Below, piece by piece: positions 25,203-34,853 of a stretch of DNA of 64,000 nucleotides. The stretch is from positions 248,001 to 312,000 of the forward strand of contig NZ_SMZP01000009.1 of NCBI RefSeq assembly GCF_013181195.1, in the 5' to 3' direction. The position numbers and the translations under genes were made by a program. The notes beneath the pieces were generated by a model, which saw only the letters and a program-made list of their open reading frames with translations, was not told the origin of the DNA and made no database searches. Position 1 is the stretch's first letter, and each line of letters begins with the position of its first letter. Source of the stretch: Caulobacter sp. RHG1 (GTDB taxonomy: Bacteria; Pseudomonadota; Alphaproteobacteria; Caulobacterales; Caulobacteraceae).

Positions 25203-26819
25203 TCAATCGCGTTCTTCTTTCGAGCCCGGAGCAGGCGCGCCAGGCATCGGCGGCACGGGGCCAGCCGGCGCAGCCGGATCCAGTTCCGGCACGTCGACCA
25301 GACCGCGGCCCACGTGGCTCTTGCGGTAGCCGTAGGCGAAGTAGATCACCAGGCCGATGGCGCCCCAGATCGGCAGCACGGCCATCGCCTCGAAGGGCAG
25401 GTTGAAGTAGAGCACCGCGCAGCCGATCATGGCGATCGGGGCGATCACCCACAGCAGCGGCGTCTTGAACGGACGCGGACGATGCGGGTCCTTCTTGCGC
25501 AGCACCATCACGGCGATGGACACCATGAAGAAGGCGAACAGCGTGCCCGAGTTCGAGATGTCGGCCAGCTGACCCACCGGGAAGAAGGCGGCGGCGATGG
25601 CGACGAACACGCCCGTCACCATGGTGACGATGTGCGGCGTCTTGAACTTCGGGTGGATGGCGGCCAGCTTCTCGGGCAGCAGGCCGTCGCGGGCCATGAC
25701 GAAGAAGATGCGGGTCTGGCCGTAGATCATCATCAGGATGACCGACGGCAGCGCCAGGTTGGCGGCCAGGCCCAGCAGGTTGCCCAGGACCGGGAAGTTG
25801 ATCATGCGCAGAACGTGGGCCAGGGCCTCGTTCGAGCACACCAGCTGGTCCTTGTTGGCGGCCAGGTTACAGGCGGCGGTGAAGGCGGCCGAGCCGGGCT
25901 GGACGGCCGAGCCGTCGGCGCCGAGCACCGGCTGTGCGCCGATGGCGCCGATCGCACCAGCCGCGACCAGCAGATAGAAGACGGTGCACAGGGCCAGCGA
26001 ACCGATCAGGCCGATCGGGACGTTGCGCTGCGGGTCCTTGGTCTCTTCGGCGGCCGTCGAGACGGCGTCGAAGCCGACATAGGCGAAGAAGATCGAGGCG
26101 GCTGCGCCGACCACGCCCATGCCGGTGGTGCCGGCCGGGCCGAACCAGCCGTTCGGGGTGAACGGCGAGAAGTTGCCGGTCTTCAGGACCGGGATGGCCA
26201 TGAAGATGAAGACGGTCAGGGCGGTGACCTTGATCGCCACCAGGATGGCGTTGACGCGGGCGCTTTCGGTGGTGCCGAGCACCAGAAGGGCGGTCACGGC
26301 CAGGGCCACGATGATGGCCGGGACGTTGACGATGCCGGCGCTGAAGTCGGCGGCCGGCATCCAGCCGTTCATCGACCAGGCGGGGCCGTGCCTCAGGGCG
26401 TCAGGCCAGTGGAATCCGAGCGCGTTCTCGATCAAGCCCAGGAAGTAGCCGGACCACCCGACCGACACGGCCGAGGCCGCGACGGCATACTCCAGGATCA
26501 GCGCCCAGCCGACCATCCAGGCCAGCAGTTCGCCCATGACGGCGTAGGAATAGGTGTAGGCCGAGCCCGAGACGGGGACCATCGAGGCCAGTTCGGAGTA
26601 GCAGAGCGCGGCGAAGGCGCAGACGGCGCCGGCGATCACGAAACTCCACATCATGCCCGGGCCGGCCTTCTGGGCGGCGGCGGCGGTCAAGACGAAGATC
26701 CCGGTACCGATGATCGCGCCAACCCCCAGCAGCGTGAGCTGGACGGGACCAAGCGAGCGGTGAAGGGATTTTTTCTCAGCCGTCGCTAGGATCGCATCAA
26801 GCGATTTAACGCGCCACAT
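25203..26819 (-). CDS. APC-superfamily amino-acid permease
   Basis: This 538-residue transporter has 12 to 14 membrane helices and the consensus APC entry GVGAIIGTGIFVLTAAAA (about 32-50), which forms the substrate-binding unwound helix. Further family segments are SYTYSYAVMGELLAWMVGWA (about 85-105), FFAYVGFDAVSTAAEE (near 220) and the RIFFVMARDGLLP loop (about 365). The overall length and the extended C-terminal region fit the YhdG/CAT-type amino-acid transporters. Substrate cannot be read. The ATG lies 167 bases from the divergent hrpB start, and both likely have promoters in that interval. Confidence 0.92.
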   Translation of the reverse strand: MWRVKSLDAILATAEKKSLHRSLGPVQLTLLGVGAIIGTGIFVLTAAAAQKAGPGMMWSFVIAGAVCAFAALCYSELASMVPVSGSAYTYSYAVMGELLAWMVGWALILEYAVAASAVSVGWSGYFLGLIENALGFHWPDALRHGPAWSMNGWMPAADFSAGIVNVPAIIVALAVTALLVLGTTESARVNAILVAIKVTALTVFIFMAIPVLKTGNFSPFTPNGWFGPAGTTGMGVVGAAASIFFAYVGFDAVSTAAEETKDPQRNVPIGLIGSLALCTVFYLLVAAGAIGAIGAQPVLGADGSAVQPGSAAFTAACNLAANKDQLVCSNEALAHVLRMINFPVLGNLLGLAANLALPSVILMMIYGQTRIFFVMARDGLLPEKLAAIHPKFKTPHIVTMVTGVFVAIAAAFFPVGQLADISNSGTLFAFFMVSIAVMVLRKKDPHRPRPFKTPLLWVIAPIAMIGCAVLYFNLPFEAMAVLPIWGAIGLVIYFAYGYRKSHVGRGLVDVPELDPAAPAGPVPPMPGAPAPGSKEERD

Positions 26820-26986
26820 AGTTCCTCCTGGATAGGCAAGACTCCCCCCGGGGGTCGCCTTTTGGAAAATTTTGCGGACCGTGACCCTTTTATGAGCATG
26901 GGGTCAAGGTCGAGCGGTGGGTGGGCGTAAATGTTCTCCGCCATCCTGGCTAGTCCGGGGCAGCGCGTGAGGTTAAAGCGGGCGCG

Positions 26987-29428
26987 ATGTTGCCCATTTT
27001 CGAGGCCCTTCCAGCGCTGAAAGGCGCCCTGAGCGAACGGGAGACCGCCGTTCTCGTCGCGCCGCCCGGCGCCGGCAAGACGACGGCTGTGCCTCTGGCG
27101 CTGCTGGACGAGACGTGGACGCAGGGCCGCAAGATCATCGTACTGGAGCCCAGGCGGCTGGCCGCGCGCGCCGCCGCGTCGCGGATGGCCGCCAATCTGG
27201 GCGAGGCCGTCGGCGAGACGGTCGGCTTCCGCGTGCGCCTGCAGTCGAAGGTCTCGGCCCGGACACGGATCGAGGTGGTCACCGAGGGCGTGTTCACCCG
27301 GATGATTCTGGACGATCCGGGCCTGGACGGCGTCGCCGCCGTGCTGTTCGACGAGTTCCACGAGCGCAGCCTGGACGCCGACCTGGGCCTGGCCTTCGCC
27401 CGCGACGTGCAGAGCGTTCTGCGCGACGACCTGCGCCTGTTGATCATGTCCGCCACGTTGGACGGGGCGCGGATCTCCGCGCTGCTGGACGACGCGCCGA
27501 TCGTCGAGAGCCAGGGACGGATGTTCCCGGTCGACACCCGCTATCTGGGGCGCGACGAGCGCCAGCGGCTGGAAGAGCGCGTCGGTCGCGCTGTCGAGCG
27601 GGCGCTGGCCGAGGAGAGCGGGTCGATCCTGGTCTTCCTGCCGGGCCAGGGCGAGATCCGCCGAGCCGAGACCTGGCTGAACGAGCGCCTACGCCGTCCG
27701 GATGTCGACATCGCGCCGCTGTATGGCGCGTTGGAGCCTGCGGTGCAGGATCGCGCCATCGCCCCCGCGCCAGTCGGCCGCCGCAAGGTGGTGCTGGCCA
27801 CCTCGATCGCCGAGACGTCGCTGACCATCGAGGGCGTGCGGGTCGTGATCGATGCGGGATTGGCCCGCGTGCCGCGCTTTGACCCCGCCTCAGGCATCAC
27901 CCGGCTGGAGACCGTGCGCGTCAGCCGCGCCGCCGCCGACCAGCGCCGTGGCCGCGCCGGCCGCACCGAGCCCGGCGTCTGCTACCGCCTGTGGGACGAG
28001 CCGGAGACCCGCTCGCTGCCGGCCTTCGCTCGGCCCGAAATCCTGGAGGCCGACCTCTCGCGTCTGGCCTTGGACCTGGCCCGCTGGGGCGCGCGCGATC
28101 CTTCGGGGCTGACGTTCCTGGACCCGCCGCCGGCGCCCGCTTTCGCCGAGGCGCGGACCCTGCTGACCCGCATCCAGGCGCTGGACGGGCAGGGGGACCT
28201 GACCGCTCACGGCAAGGCCTTGGCGCAGATGCCGCTGCCGCCGCGGTTGGCGCACATGGTCGTCCGCGCCGCCGCTTCCGGTCAGGGGCGCGAGGGCGCC
28301 GAGATCGCCGCCGTGCTGACCGAACAGGGTCTGGGCGGCAAGGACGTCGACCTGCGCCGACGGCTGGAAAGCCTGCACCGCGACCGCTCGCCCCGTGCGC
28401 GTGACGCCATGGCCTTGGTCGAGCGCTGGAGCCGGGCGGCCGGCAAGACGAGCGGCGCCAAGGCGCTGGAAGCCGGACTGATGCTGGCCGAGGCCTATCC
28501 CGAGCGGGTGGCCAAGGCGCGCGGCAAGCCTGGCGAGTTCCAGCTGGCCGGCGGTCGCGGCGTCTATCTGGAGCCGACCGATCCGCTAGCCCGCGAGGCC
28601 TGGCTGGCCGTGGGCGAACTGGGCGGCGGCGACAGCCGCGACCGCATCCTGCTGGCCGCCGCCGTCGACGAGGCCGATCTGCGCGAGACCTTCGCCGATC
28701 GCCTGGTCGCCGAAGACCGATTGGAGACCGCTGGCGGCAAGGTCCGCGCCAAGCGCCTGCTGCGGCTGGGCAAACTGGTGCTGGAAGAACGGCTGATCGA
28801 GAACCCCGACCCAGCGATGATCGCCGGCGCGCTGCTGGACCAGGTCCGCGCCGACGGCCTCAGGGCCCTGAGGCTGGGTGACCGCGCCAAGGCGCTGCTG
28901 GATCGCGTGGCCTTCCTGCGCGATGTCGATGGCGAGGACTGGCCCGATCTGTCTGAAGCTGCCCTGATCGCGCGGATGGACGAGTGGCTGGAGCCGCTGC
29001 TGCCGGGCCGCTCGTCTTTGGCCAGCCTGGACGAGGGCGCGCTGCATGATGCGCTGAAGACCCTGGTGCCGTGGGACCTGCAGCGGAAGATGGACGCCAT
29101 GCTGCCGGCCCGCTTCGAGGCCCCGACCGGCTCGACCTTCGCCATCGACTATGCGGCTGAGGGCGGTCCCCGTGTCGAGGTGCGGGTGGGCGAGCTCTAT
29201 GGCCTGTCCGAGCACCCCAGCGTCGCCGGCGGCAAGGTTCCGCTGACCCTGGCGCTGCTGTCGCCGGCCCATCGCCCGATCCAGATCACCAAGGACCTGC
29301 CCGGCTTCTGGAAGGGTTCGTGGCGCGAGGTGAAAGTAGAAATGAAGGGCCGCTACCCCCGCCATGTCTGGCCGGACGATCCCGCTAGCGCCGCGCCGGT
29401 GACCCGCGCCAAGCCGCGCGGAACCTGA
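26987..29428 (+). CDS. hrpB: ATP-dependent RNA helicase HrpB
   Basis: This 813-residue DEAH/RHA-type helicase has Walker A APPGAGKTT (25-33), motif Ia LEPRRLAARAAA, motif II DEFH (122-125), motif III SAT (155-157), motif VI QRRGRAGR (near 305) and the C-terminal HrpB domain with the PRHVWPDDPA end. HrpB is a non-essential processive RNA helicase of proteobacteria with an incompletely known role in RNA metabolism. DEFH is the form of motif II common in this subgroup. It stands alone with its promoter region shared with the permease. Confidence 0.95.
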   Translation: MLPIFEALPALKGALSERETAVLVAPPGAGKTTAVPLALLDETWTQGRKIIVLEPRRLAARAAASRMAANLGEAVGETVGFRVRLQSKVSARTRIEVVTEGVFTRMILDDPGLDGVAAVLFDEFHERSLDADLGLAFARDVQSVLRDDLRLLIMSATLDGARISALLDDAPIVESQGRMFPVDTRYLGRDERQRLEERVGRAVERALAEESGSILVFLPGQGEIRRAETWLNERLRRPDVDIAPLYGALEPAVQDRAIAPAPVGRRKVVLATSIAETSLTIEGVRVVIDAGLARVPRFDPASGITRLETVRVSRAAADQRRGRAGRTEPGVCYRLWDEPETRSLPAFARPEILEADLSRLALDLARWGARDPSGLTFLDPPPAPAFAEARTLLTRIQALDGQGDLTAHGKALAQMPLPPRLAHMVVRAAASGQGREGAEIAAVLTEQGLGGKDVDLRRRLESLHRDRSPRARDAMALVERWSRAAGKTSGAKALEAGLMLAEAYPERVAKARGKPGEFQLAGGRGVYLEPTDPLAREAWLAVGELGGGDSRDRILLAAAVDEADLRETFADRLVAEDRLETAGGKVRAKRLLRLGKLVLEERLIENPDPAMIAGALLDQVRADGLRALRLGDRAKALLDRVAFLRDVDGEDWPDLSEAALIARMDEWLEPLLPGRSSLASLDEGALHDALKTLVPWDLQRKMDAMLPARFEAPTGSTFAIDYAAEGGPRVEVRVGELYGLSEHPSVAGGKVPLTLALLSPAHRPIQITKDLPGFWKGSWREVKVEMKGRYPRHVWPDDPASAAPVTRAKPRGT

Positions 29429-29500
29429 CTTGCCCGCAGGGTGTCGCTGGTGTGTCTGAAGGGCGCGCGATTCCATGCGCCAGTAGCGTTGAGTAACACC

Positions 29501-29983
29501 ATGCGTCGATTGTTGATGTCGTTCGCGGCTGCCGCCGCCGTCTGTGCGCCCGGTCTGTCGCATGCGGGCGTTTTTGCGGACGGCATGTCCAAGTGCCTGA
29601 TCGACTCGACTGACGACGCCGACCGGCGCGCCCTGGTGATCTGGATCTTTTCCGGCATGAGCGCGCATCCGGACGTCGCATCCTACGTCACCATCACGCA
29701 AGCGCAACGCGACGGCTTCAATCAGCGTGGCGCGGCGCTGATGCAGCGCCTGCTGATCACCAACTGCCGCAGCGAAACGGTCGCGGCCTTGAAGAACGAG
29801 GGCACGGCCGCGTTCCAGCAGGCGTTCGGCGTTCTGGGCGAGGTGGCCATGGAGGGGCTGATGGAGCATGAGGCCGTGAACGGCGCCATGGCGGGCCTCG
29901 CCGCTGCGGTGAACCAACAGAAGCTGGAGGCTTTATTCGCGGAGGCCGGCATCGTGTTCAAGGACGAGGCGGAGGCCAAGTAG
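29501..29983 (+). CDS. Secreted protein of unknown function
   Basis: From ATG 29501 the product has 160 residues with a Sec signal peptide (MRRLLMSFAAAAAVCAPGLS, cleavage near HAG); a 29441 start would put 20 unrelated residues in front. The mature helical protein (about 23-160) has two Cys (near residues 33 and 85) that could form a disulfide once exported. I do not recognise a named family. It follows hrpB by 72 bases and is convergent with the DUF4350 gene with only 4 bases between stops. Confidence 0.75.
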   Translation: MRRLLMSFAAAAAVCAPGLSHAGVFADGMSKCLIDSTDDADRRALVIWIFSGMSAHPDVASYVTITQAQRDGFNQRGAALMQRLLITNCRSETVAALKNEGTAAFQQAFGVLGEVAMEGLMEHEAVNGAMAGLAAAVNQQKLEALFAEAGIVFKDEAEAK

Positions 29984-29987
29984 GCTT

Positions 29988-30833
29988 TCAGGGCGCGCGG
30001 CCCAGCCAGTTCAGGATGTTGAGCAGGAACGGCTTGTTCTGGCTGGCCTGGGGCGCGTTGAAGCCAGCGGGCGCGCCGCTGGCCGCCCGCTGGGCGCTGA
30101 ACATCGCCGCCTCGCTGAACATCGCCACGCGTCCTTTGCCGGTCGCCATGATCGCGCCGCGCAGATCCTTGTCGTCGGACGGGCGCGAAGGGACGCCGTC
30201 GAACTTCCAGGGCTCCTTGGGATAGAAGATCGTCCAGCCCGTCCCCAGACGCATCACCGGCATCGCCGTTGAGGGGGCGTGCAGCACCGTGCCGGTGAAG
30301 GCGTAGACGCTGTCGATCCCGCTCGGGGTGATGGGGCTGTCGGTCAGGCGGCCATTGGTCTTGGAGAACAGTTCGGGGCCGCGCGGCTCGGTGAAGGCGA
30401 AGCTGCTCTCGAAGCTGAAGCCGAACGCACGGGCCAGGCCGTCGGCGGCGTGGCTGAACGGCATGTGGTCGGCGATCAGCAGCAAGGACCCACCATCCTC
30501 GACCCAGGCGCGCACGGCGGCGATCTCAGCCGGCGCCAAGTCCTCGGCGGCGTTAGCTACGACCAGTACTCGCGTCCTGGCCAGGCTGTCGGCGGTGAAG
30601 GGCGTATCGTTGCCCACGACCCGGAAGCCGTTGTTGCGGGCTAGGGCCGCGAACGGCGCATAGCGACCGTCGATGGTGTGAAAGTTGTCGTGCGCCGCGT
30701 CGATCGTCAGCACCGGACCGGCGTCTCTCGCCCAGGCAGGCGCGGCGACGCTGACGTCTGCCTTGTCGTCGGCGACCTGCTGGGCCAGCGCGGGAGAAGC
30801 GATCAGCGCCAGGGACAGGATCAGCCAACGCAT
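29988..30833 (-). CDS. Secreted DUF4350 / glutamine amidotransferase-like fold protein
   Basis: This 281-residue protein has a signal peptide (MRWLILSLALIASPALAQ, cleavage after LAQ). The mature domain follows the GATase-1-like pattern: strand FRVVGNDTPF, then LVVANAAEDLAPAEI (about 93-107), WVEDGGSLLLIADHM (about 112-126) and GRVAMFSEAAMFSAQ near 240. The catalytic Cys of class I amidotransferases is not apparent at the elbow, so a binding role as in DUF4350 and GldG-type proteins is more likely. It precedes the RNA methyltransferase genes on the opposite side and has no obvious partner. Confidence 0.8.
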   Translation of the reverse strand: MRWLILSLALIASPALAQQVADDKADVSVAAPAWARDAGPVLTIDAAHDNFHTIDGRYAPFAALARNNGFRVVGNDTPFTADSLARTRVLVVANAAEDLAPAEIAAVRAWVEDGGSLLLIADHMPFSHAADGLARAFGFSFESSFAFTEPRGPELFSKTNGRLTDSPITPSGIDSVYAFTGTVLHAPSTAMPVMRLGTGWTIFYPKEPWKFDGVPSRPSDDKDLRGAIMATGKGRVAMFSEAAMFSAQRAASGAPAGFNAPQASQNKPFLLNILNWLGRAP

Positions 30834-30851
30834 CGCGCTTCTCCGAAGGAC

Positions 30852-31652
30852 TTACCCCGTCACCGTATAGATCATGATGCCGGTCGCAACGCTGAGGTTC
30901 AGGCTGTCGGCGCGGCCACGCATGGGGATCTTGACGTTGACGTCGCAGGCGGCGGCCAGCTCGGGCGGCAGGCCCTGCTGTTCGTTGCCCATCAGGATCA
31001 GCGACGGCTTCACATAGTCGGCGCTCTTGTGATCGACGGTGGCGGTCAGCAGGGTGCCGACCACGCTGCCAGGCCAGGTCTCGCGCCAGGCCAGAAACTC
31101 TGCGATCGTCGCCTTGGCGATCTTCACGGCGAAGATCGAGCCCATGGTCGCGCGCACGCCCTCGACCGAATAGGGATCGACGCAGTCGCCGACCAGGATC
31201 ACCCCGCCGCAGCCGGCCGCGTCGGCCGTGCGGATGACGGTGCCCAGATTGCCAGGGTCGCGCACGGCCTGCATGGCCACCCAACAGGGCGCGCTCTCGG
31301 GCACGATGGCCGACAGCGGCGTGAACACCTGCTTGAAGACGGCGACGACAGCCTGAGGATTGTCGCGGCGCGAGACCTTCTCGAGGATTTCCCGATTGAC
31401 CTCAATGACTTCGCCGCCAGCCTTGACGCAGGCGGCGACGGCCTTCTTGAGCATCGGATGGTCGGCGGCGTCGGGACCGTACATGACGATCTTGGGCGCG
31501 TGGCCGCAGTCGATCGCCTCGATGACGATCTTCAGGCCCTCGGCCAGGAACAGGCCGCTCTCCTCGCGCTCCTTGCGCATATGCAGGGCGCGGACGGCTT
31601 TGACCGTGGCGTTGGTCAGGGAGGTGACGGTCTTGGTGTTCATCGCGCTCAC
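30852..31652 (-). CDS. SpoU/TrmH-family RNA 2'-O-methyltransferase
   Basis: This 266-residue protein has an N-terminal substrate-binding part (about 10-100) and a SPOUT knot domain with the three SpoU motifs: AVRDPGNLGTVIRTADA (about 132-148), ILMGNEQQGLPPE (about 215-227) and IPMRGRADSLNLSVATGIM (about 237-255). It uses SAM to methylate ribose in tRNA or rRNA. The start at 31652 makes an ATGA overlap with the gene before it, which decides this start over the inner ATG. The target nucleotide cannot be told. Confidence 0.92.
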   Translation of the reverse strand: MSAMNTKTVTSLTNATVKAVRALHMRKEREESGLFLAEGLKIVIEAIDCGHAPKIVMYGPDAADHPMLKKAVAACVKAGGEVIEVNREILEKVSRRDNPQAVVAVFKQVFTPLSAIVPESAPCWVAMQAVRDPGNLGTVIRTADAAGCGGVILVGDCVDPYSVEGVRATMGSIFAVKIAKATIAEFLAWRETWPGSVVGTLLTATVDHKSADYVKPSLILMGNEQQGLPPELAAACDVNVKIPMRGRADSLNLSVATGIMIYTVTG

Positions 31653-32560
31653 CCTTCAGAAGACCAGCGGGCGAAGAACGACAGGCCGATCTGGCGGTCG
31701 CCTTTTTCTTCGACCAGCGACAGCTCGCCCCAGTCGATGACGCCGCCGCGGCCTTCCAATTCCTGGGCTAGCAGGCCCGACATCGCGGCGCCCGAAACGC
31801 GGGCGGCATAGGCGTTCATCAGCAGGAACGAGGCGTCGGGGCTGAGCAGCTGGGCGCAGTCCTTGGTCAGGGCGGCCAGGTCCTCGAACAGGCGCCAGAC
31901 TTCGCCGTCGGCGCCGCGGCCGAACTTGGGCGGGTCCAGGATGATGCCGTCGTACGTGTTGCCGCGCCGGACCTCGCGGGCCACGAACTTGCGGGCGTCC
32001 TCGACGATCCAGCGGATGGGCTTGTCGGCCAGACCAGCGAAGGCGGCGTTCTCGCGCGCGAAGCCGACCGACTTCTTGGAGGCGTCCACGTGGGTGACGG
32101 CGGCGCCGGCGGCGGCGCAGACCAGCGAGGCCACGCCGGTATAGCCGAACAGGTTCAGGATCTTGGGTTGCGGACCAGAGCCCTTGCATAGCGCCCGTAC
32201 GCGTTCGTCCTGCCAGGCCCAGTTGGCGGCCTGCTCGGGGAAGAAGGCCAGGTGGCGGAAGGGCGTGAACTGGCCATGGAACTTGGCGCCGCCCCAGGCC
32301 AGGTCAAATTTCTCGATCGGCTTGCCCTTGAAGCGCCAGCGGCCGGCCTCGTCTTCGTCGCTGGGATCGAAGACGGCGTCGGCATTGTCCCACACCTTCT
32401 GGTCCAGGCGCGGCGCCCAGAAGCACTGCGGCTCGGGGCGCACGACGGTGTAGCGGCCGTAGCGCTCCAGCTTCTTGCCGTTACCGCTGTCCAGCAGGGC
32501 GTAGTCCGCCCAGCCGGTGGTGCGCATGACGAGGGGGGATGGAGCGATCTTCGGGGCCAT
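31649..32560 (-). CDS. Class I SAM-dependent RNA methyltransferase (RlmI/RlmK-like domain)
   Basis: This 303-residue Rossmann methyltransferase shows LNLFGYTGVASLVCAAAGAA (about 133-152) as SAM motif I, THVDASKKSV as motif II, VEDARKFV, and the catalytic ILDPPKFGRG (about 209-218), where DPPKF is typical for 5-methylcytosine or m2G rRNA methyltransferases of the RlmI type. It lacks the N-terminal PUA domain of RlmI, but begins with a shorter beta-rich part (about 15-95) that may take its place. It overlaps the TrmH-type gene by 4 bases, so the pair likely modify RNA together. Confidence 0.9.
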   Translation of the reverse strand: MAPKIAPSPLVMRTTGWADYALLDSGNGKKLERYGRYTVVRPEPQCFWAPRLDQKVWDNADAVFDPSDEDEAGRWRFKGKPIEKFDLAWGGAKFHGQFTPFRHLAFFPEQAANWAWQDERVRALCKGSGPQPKILNLFGYTGVASLVCAAAGAAVTHVDASKKSVGFARENAAFAGLADKPIRWIVEDARKFVAREVRRGNTYDGIILDPPKFGRGADGEVWRLFEDLAALTKDCAQLLSPDASFLLMNAYAARVSGAAMSGLLAQELEGRGGVIDWGELSLVEEKGDRQIGLSFFARWSSEG

Positions 32561-32575
32561 GCCCGCCCATACTGC

Positions 32576-34024
32576 CTAGGCCTCGGGAGGTCCAGAGCGA
32601 GGCCCAACCCGAGGAGCATGCGCGGTCTTGTCCCAGCGGTGCGGATCGGTGACGAACTGCTGCAGGGCCTTGGCCGCCGCCAGGCTCTGCAGCAGCCAGT
32701 AGAACGCCATGCCCAGCAGGTGCAGCGACTTTGGCCGATGGCCGGCTCGCATCACGCCGCGCGCACCAGCGATCGCCGCCGAACCCCAGCCCAGGACGTA
32801 GAGCATGAGATCCCAGCGCGGGATCGCAATGTCGCCGTCGGGCAGCCAGTCCATCGCCGCCAGGACCAGCGCTGCCGCCATCACCGGTCCGTGCAGGTGC
32901 GAGGAGGTCACCGACTGGGCCAAGGTCAGAACCAGGGCGACGGCGTTGCGTGGCTGCCGCGGAACGGGGCCACGGGCATGGACGAACAGCGTCTGCATGT
33001 GACCCTTGATCCAGCGGGCTCGCTGCGGGAGCCATTGGCCCCAGGTGGTCGGCGCGGTCTCCCAGGTCGGACGCGCGATCACCCCGAGGCGGTAACCGGC
33101 GGCGGCCAGCCGGAAACCGACATCGGCGTCTTCCGTGACGTTGAAGGCGTCCCAGGCCCCGACCTCGCGCAGCGGCGCGGCCTTGAAGTGGTTGCTGGTG
33201 CCGCCCAGCGGGAAGGCCAGCCCCCAGCGGGCCAGGGCTGGCAGCAGCACCTCGAAGTGGGCCGCATATTCCAGCCGAAACTGCGAGGGCAGAAACAGCG
33301 AAAGGCCGGGATCCTCGATCCGCAGCGGCGCCTGCAGGCAGGCCAGGCGTGGGTCCGAGGCGGCGAACCGCGCGGCGGCTTCGCGAAGCTGGCCGGGATC
33401 GGGCATGTCCTCGGCGTCATAGATGACGACCACCTCGCCCTTGGCGTGGTCGAGCGCGTAGTTGCAGGCGCGCGGCTTGGTCTTTGGGACGCCCGGCGGC
33501 GCGACAAGCACCGAGACGAAGCTGGGCAGGTCGAGGGATCGGGCGGCGGCCTGGGTGGTCTCGTCGTCGGCTTCCAGCACGATCAGGACCTGCAGGCGCT
33601 CGCGAGGATAGTCGATGGCCTCCAGGCTTTGAACCAGTTCGGCCAGGACTTCGGCCTCGCGATAGAGCGGGGTGATGATGGTGTAGGTTGGCAGGTCCTG
33701 GTCAGCCAGCGGCGGGGCCCGGGCCGAGGGCAGGGGCGTGCAGGCGGCCGCGAGACGGGTCAGGCCGCCCAGCAGGAACACGGCGAAGAACAGGTGATGC
33801 GCCGCGGCCAGGGCGCTGTCGGGGTCGAGAGCCACCCCGGTCGCCGCCAGCAGGCCCGCCAGGGCCACCGCGACCGCTTGAGCGGGCGACAGGCTCTGGT
33901 GGGCGCCGTCGCGGCCCCCAACCTCCAAGGCGGTCGAAACGCGTTCCGCAGGCGCCCGCTCTACAGGCGCAAAGCCGCCGCTCGCCGGCGCTAGCGCCGG
34001 TTCCAGTCCTTCCTTCCGCGTCAT
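32576..34024 (-). CDS. Membrane-bound family 2 glycosyltransferase
   Basis: The start at 34024 is preceded by GGAG at a good distance; a start at 34054 lacks one. The 482-residue protein has two N-terminal helices (about 45-85), a GT2 catalytic domain with TIITPLYREA (about 105-115), the DAED metal-binding motif (near 195-198), TEDADVGFRLA (about 285) and QRARWIKGH (near 330), and two or more C-terminal helices (about 360-460). The ED and Q(R)xRW motifs are those of processive cellulose-synthase-like enzymes. Product unknown. It is separated from the methyltransferase genes by 15 bases and may be co-transcribed. Confidence 0.88.
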   Translation of the reverse strand: MTRKEGLEPALAPASGGFAPVERAPAERVSTALEVGGRDGAHQSLSPAQAVAVALAGLLAATGVALDPDSALAAAHHLFFAVFLLGGLTRLAAACTPLPSARAPPLADQDLPTYTIITPLYREAEVLAELVQSLEAIDYPRERLQVLIVLEADDETTQAAARSLDLPSFVSVLVAPPGVPKTKPRACNYALDHAKGEVVVIYDAEDMPDPGQLREAAARFAASDPRLACLQAPLRIEDPGLSLFLPSQFRLEYAAHFEVLLPALARWGLAFPLGGTSNHFKAAPLREVGAWDAFNVTEDADVGFRLAAAGYRLGVIARPTWETAPTTWGQWLPQRARWIKGHMQTLFVHARGPVPRQPRNAVALVLTLAQSVTSSHLHGPVMAAALVLAAMDWLPDGDIAIPRWDLMLYVLGWGSAAIAGARGVMRAGHRPKSLHLLGMAFYWLLQSLAAAKALQQFVTDPHRWDKTAHAPRVGPRSGPPEA

Positions 34025-34213
34025 GGATTGCTCCCGATGCCGCCGTCGCCCCAACGCGAGGTATATCGGAATCGCAACCTTGAGCTGTCAAATGGAAAAA
34101 CACGCGTCTCGCGCTTCGTCGCCGCGGAAACCCGTCACGGGCGCACGTTCTTGCAGCGGCTGGGTGATTCCCGTTTAGTGTCAGGCGGGGAAATGAGAGG
34201 GGAAGCCAATTCC

Positions 34214-34849
34214 GTGTCCGTCGTTTTGAAGAAGCCTCACAAGTCCGCACGGAAGCCCAAGGGTGACGGGCACATGCGCAGAGGCGAGATCCTGGCGGCG
34301 GCCGAGAAGATCTTCATCGCCGAGGGCTATGCCGGCGCGACTATCCGCAAGATCGCCGACGCCGTTGGCGTGTCGTCGACCGCGCTCTACATGCACTTCC
34401 GCGACAAGGACCAGATCCTGATGGAGATCAGCAACGACGCCATCGAGCGTCTGCTGGCTCTGAACACCGAAATCGCCGCGCAGCCGGTCGATCCGGTGGC
34501 GGGCGTGCGTCTGATGCTCGAGGCGTACATGACGTTCGCGCTCGAGAACCCCAACACCTATCAGCTGGTGTTCTGCAGCACCGGCGACCACATCTCGCAG
34601 GACAAGATCGCCGACACCCTGGCGCTGGGCGACCGCTGCTTCGAGAAGTTCAGCGAACCCGTGCATGCGATCGCCGCCCAGGGCCGCCTGCGCTCGGGCA
34701 CGGCCCATGCGGCCGCCGAAGTGCTGTGGAGCGGTTGCCATGGTCTGGTGTCGCTGTTGATCACCAAGCCTTCGCGCGGCTGGTCCGATCCGGATGAGCT
34801 GATGAAGGTGATGCTGGACGGCCTGCTGTACGGCCTGGTCACGGACTGA
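34214..34849 (+). CDS. TetR/AcrR-family transcriptional regulator
   Basis: I choose the GTG at 34214 because AGAGGGGAAG lies 8 bases upstream; ATG 34193 is in frame but would place its ribosome site too close. The 211-residue product begins MSVVLKKPHKS, then has a helix-turn-helix (AEKIFIAEGYAGATIRKIAD, about 30-49, and STALYMHFRDKDQI) and a TetR C-terminal ligand domain (about 80-205). The next gene, a BtuF-like binding protein, starts 4 bases after the stop, so the regulator sits at the head of the importer operon and may be autoregulatory. Confidence 0.9.
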   Translation: MSVVLKKPHKSARKPKGDGHMRRGEILAAAEKIFIAEGYAGATIRKIADAVGVSSTALYMHFRDKDQILMEISNDAIERLLALNTEIAAQPVDPVAGVRLMLEAYMTFALENPNTYQLVFCSTGDHISQDKIADTLALGDRCFEKFSEPVHAIAAQGRLRSGTAHAAAEVLWSGCHGLVSLLITKPSRGWSDPDELMKVMLDGLLYGLVTD

Positions 34850-34853
34850 TTTC

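Noticed and set aside
24936..26789. 617-codon plus-strand frame opposite the permease gene
   Set aside because: Very high His/Asp/Gln content and no family motif; the minus strand encodes a well-formed permease.
26987..29428. HrpB as a type III secretion regulator
   Set aside because: Motifs are those of the DEAH-type RNA helicase HrpB, which shares only the name with the secretion protein.
34025..34213. Cobalamin riboswitch before the BtuF-like gene
   Set aside because: The B12-box core was not seen upstream, and the TetR gene lies between this interval and the transporter.
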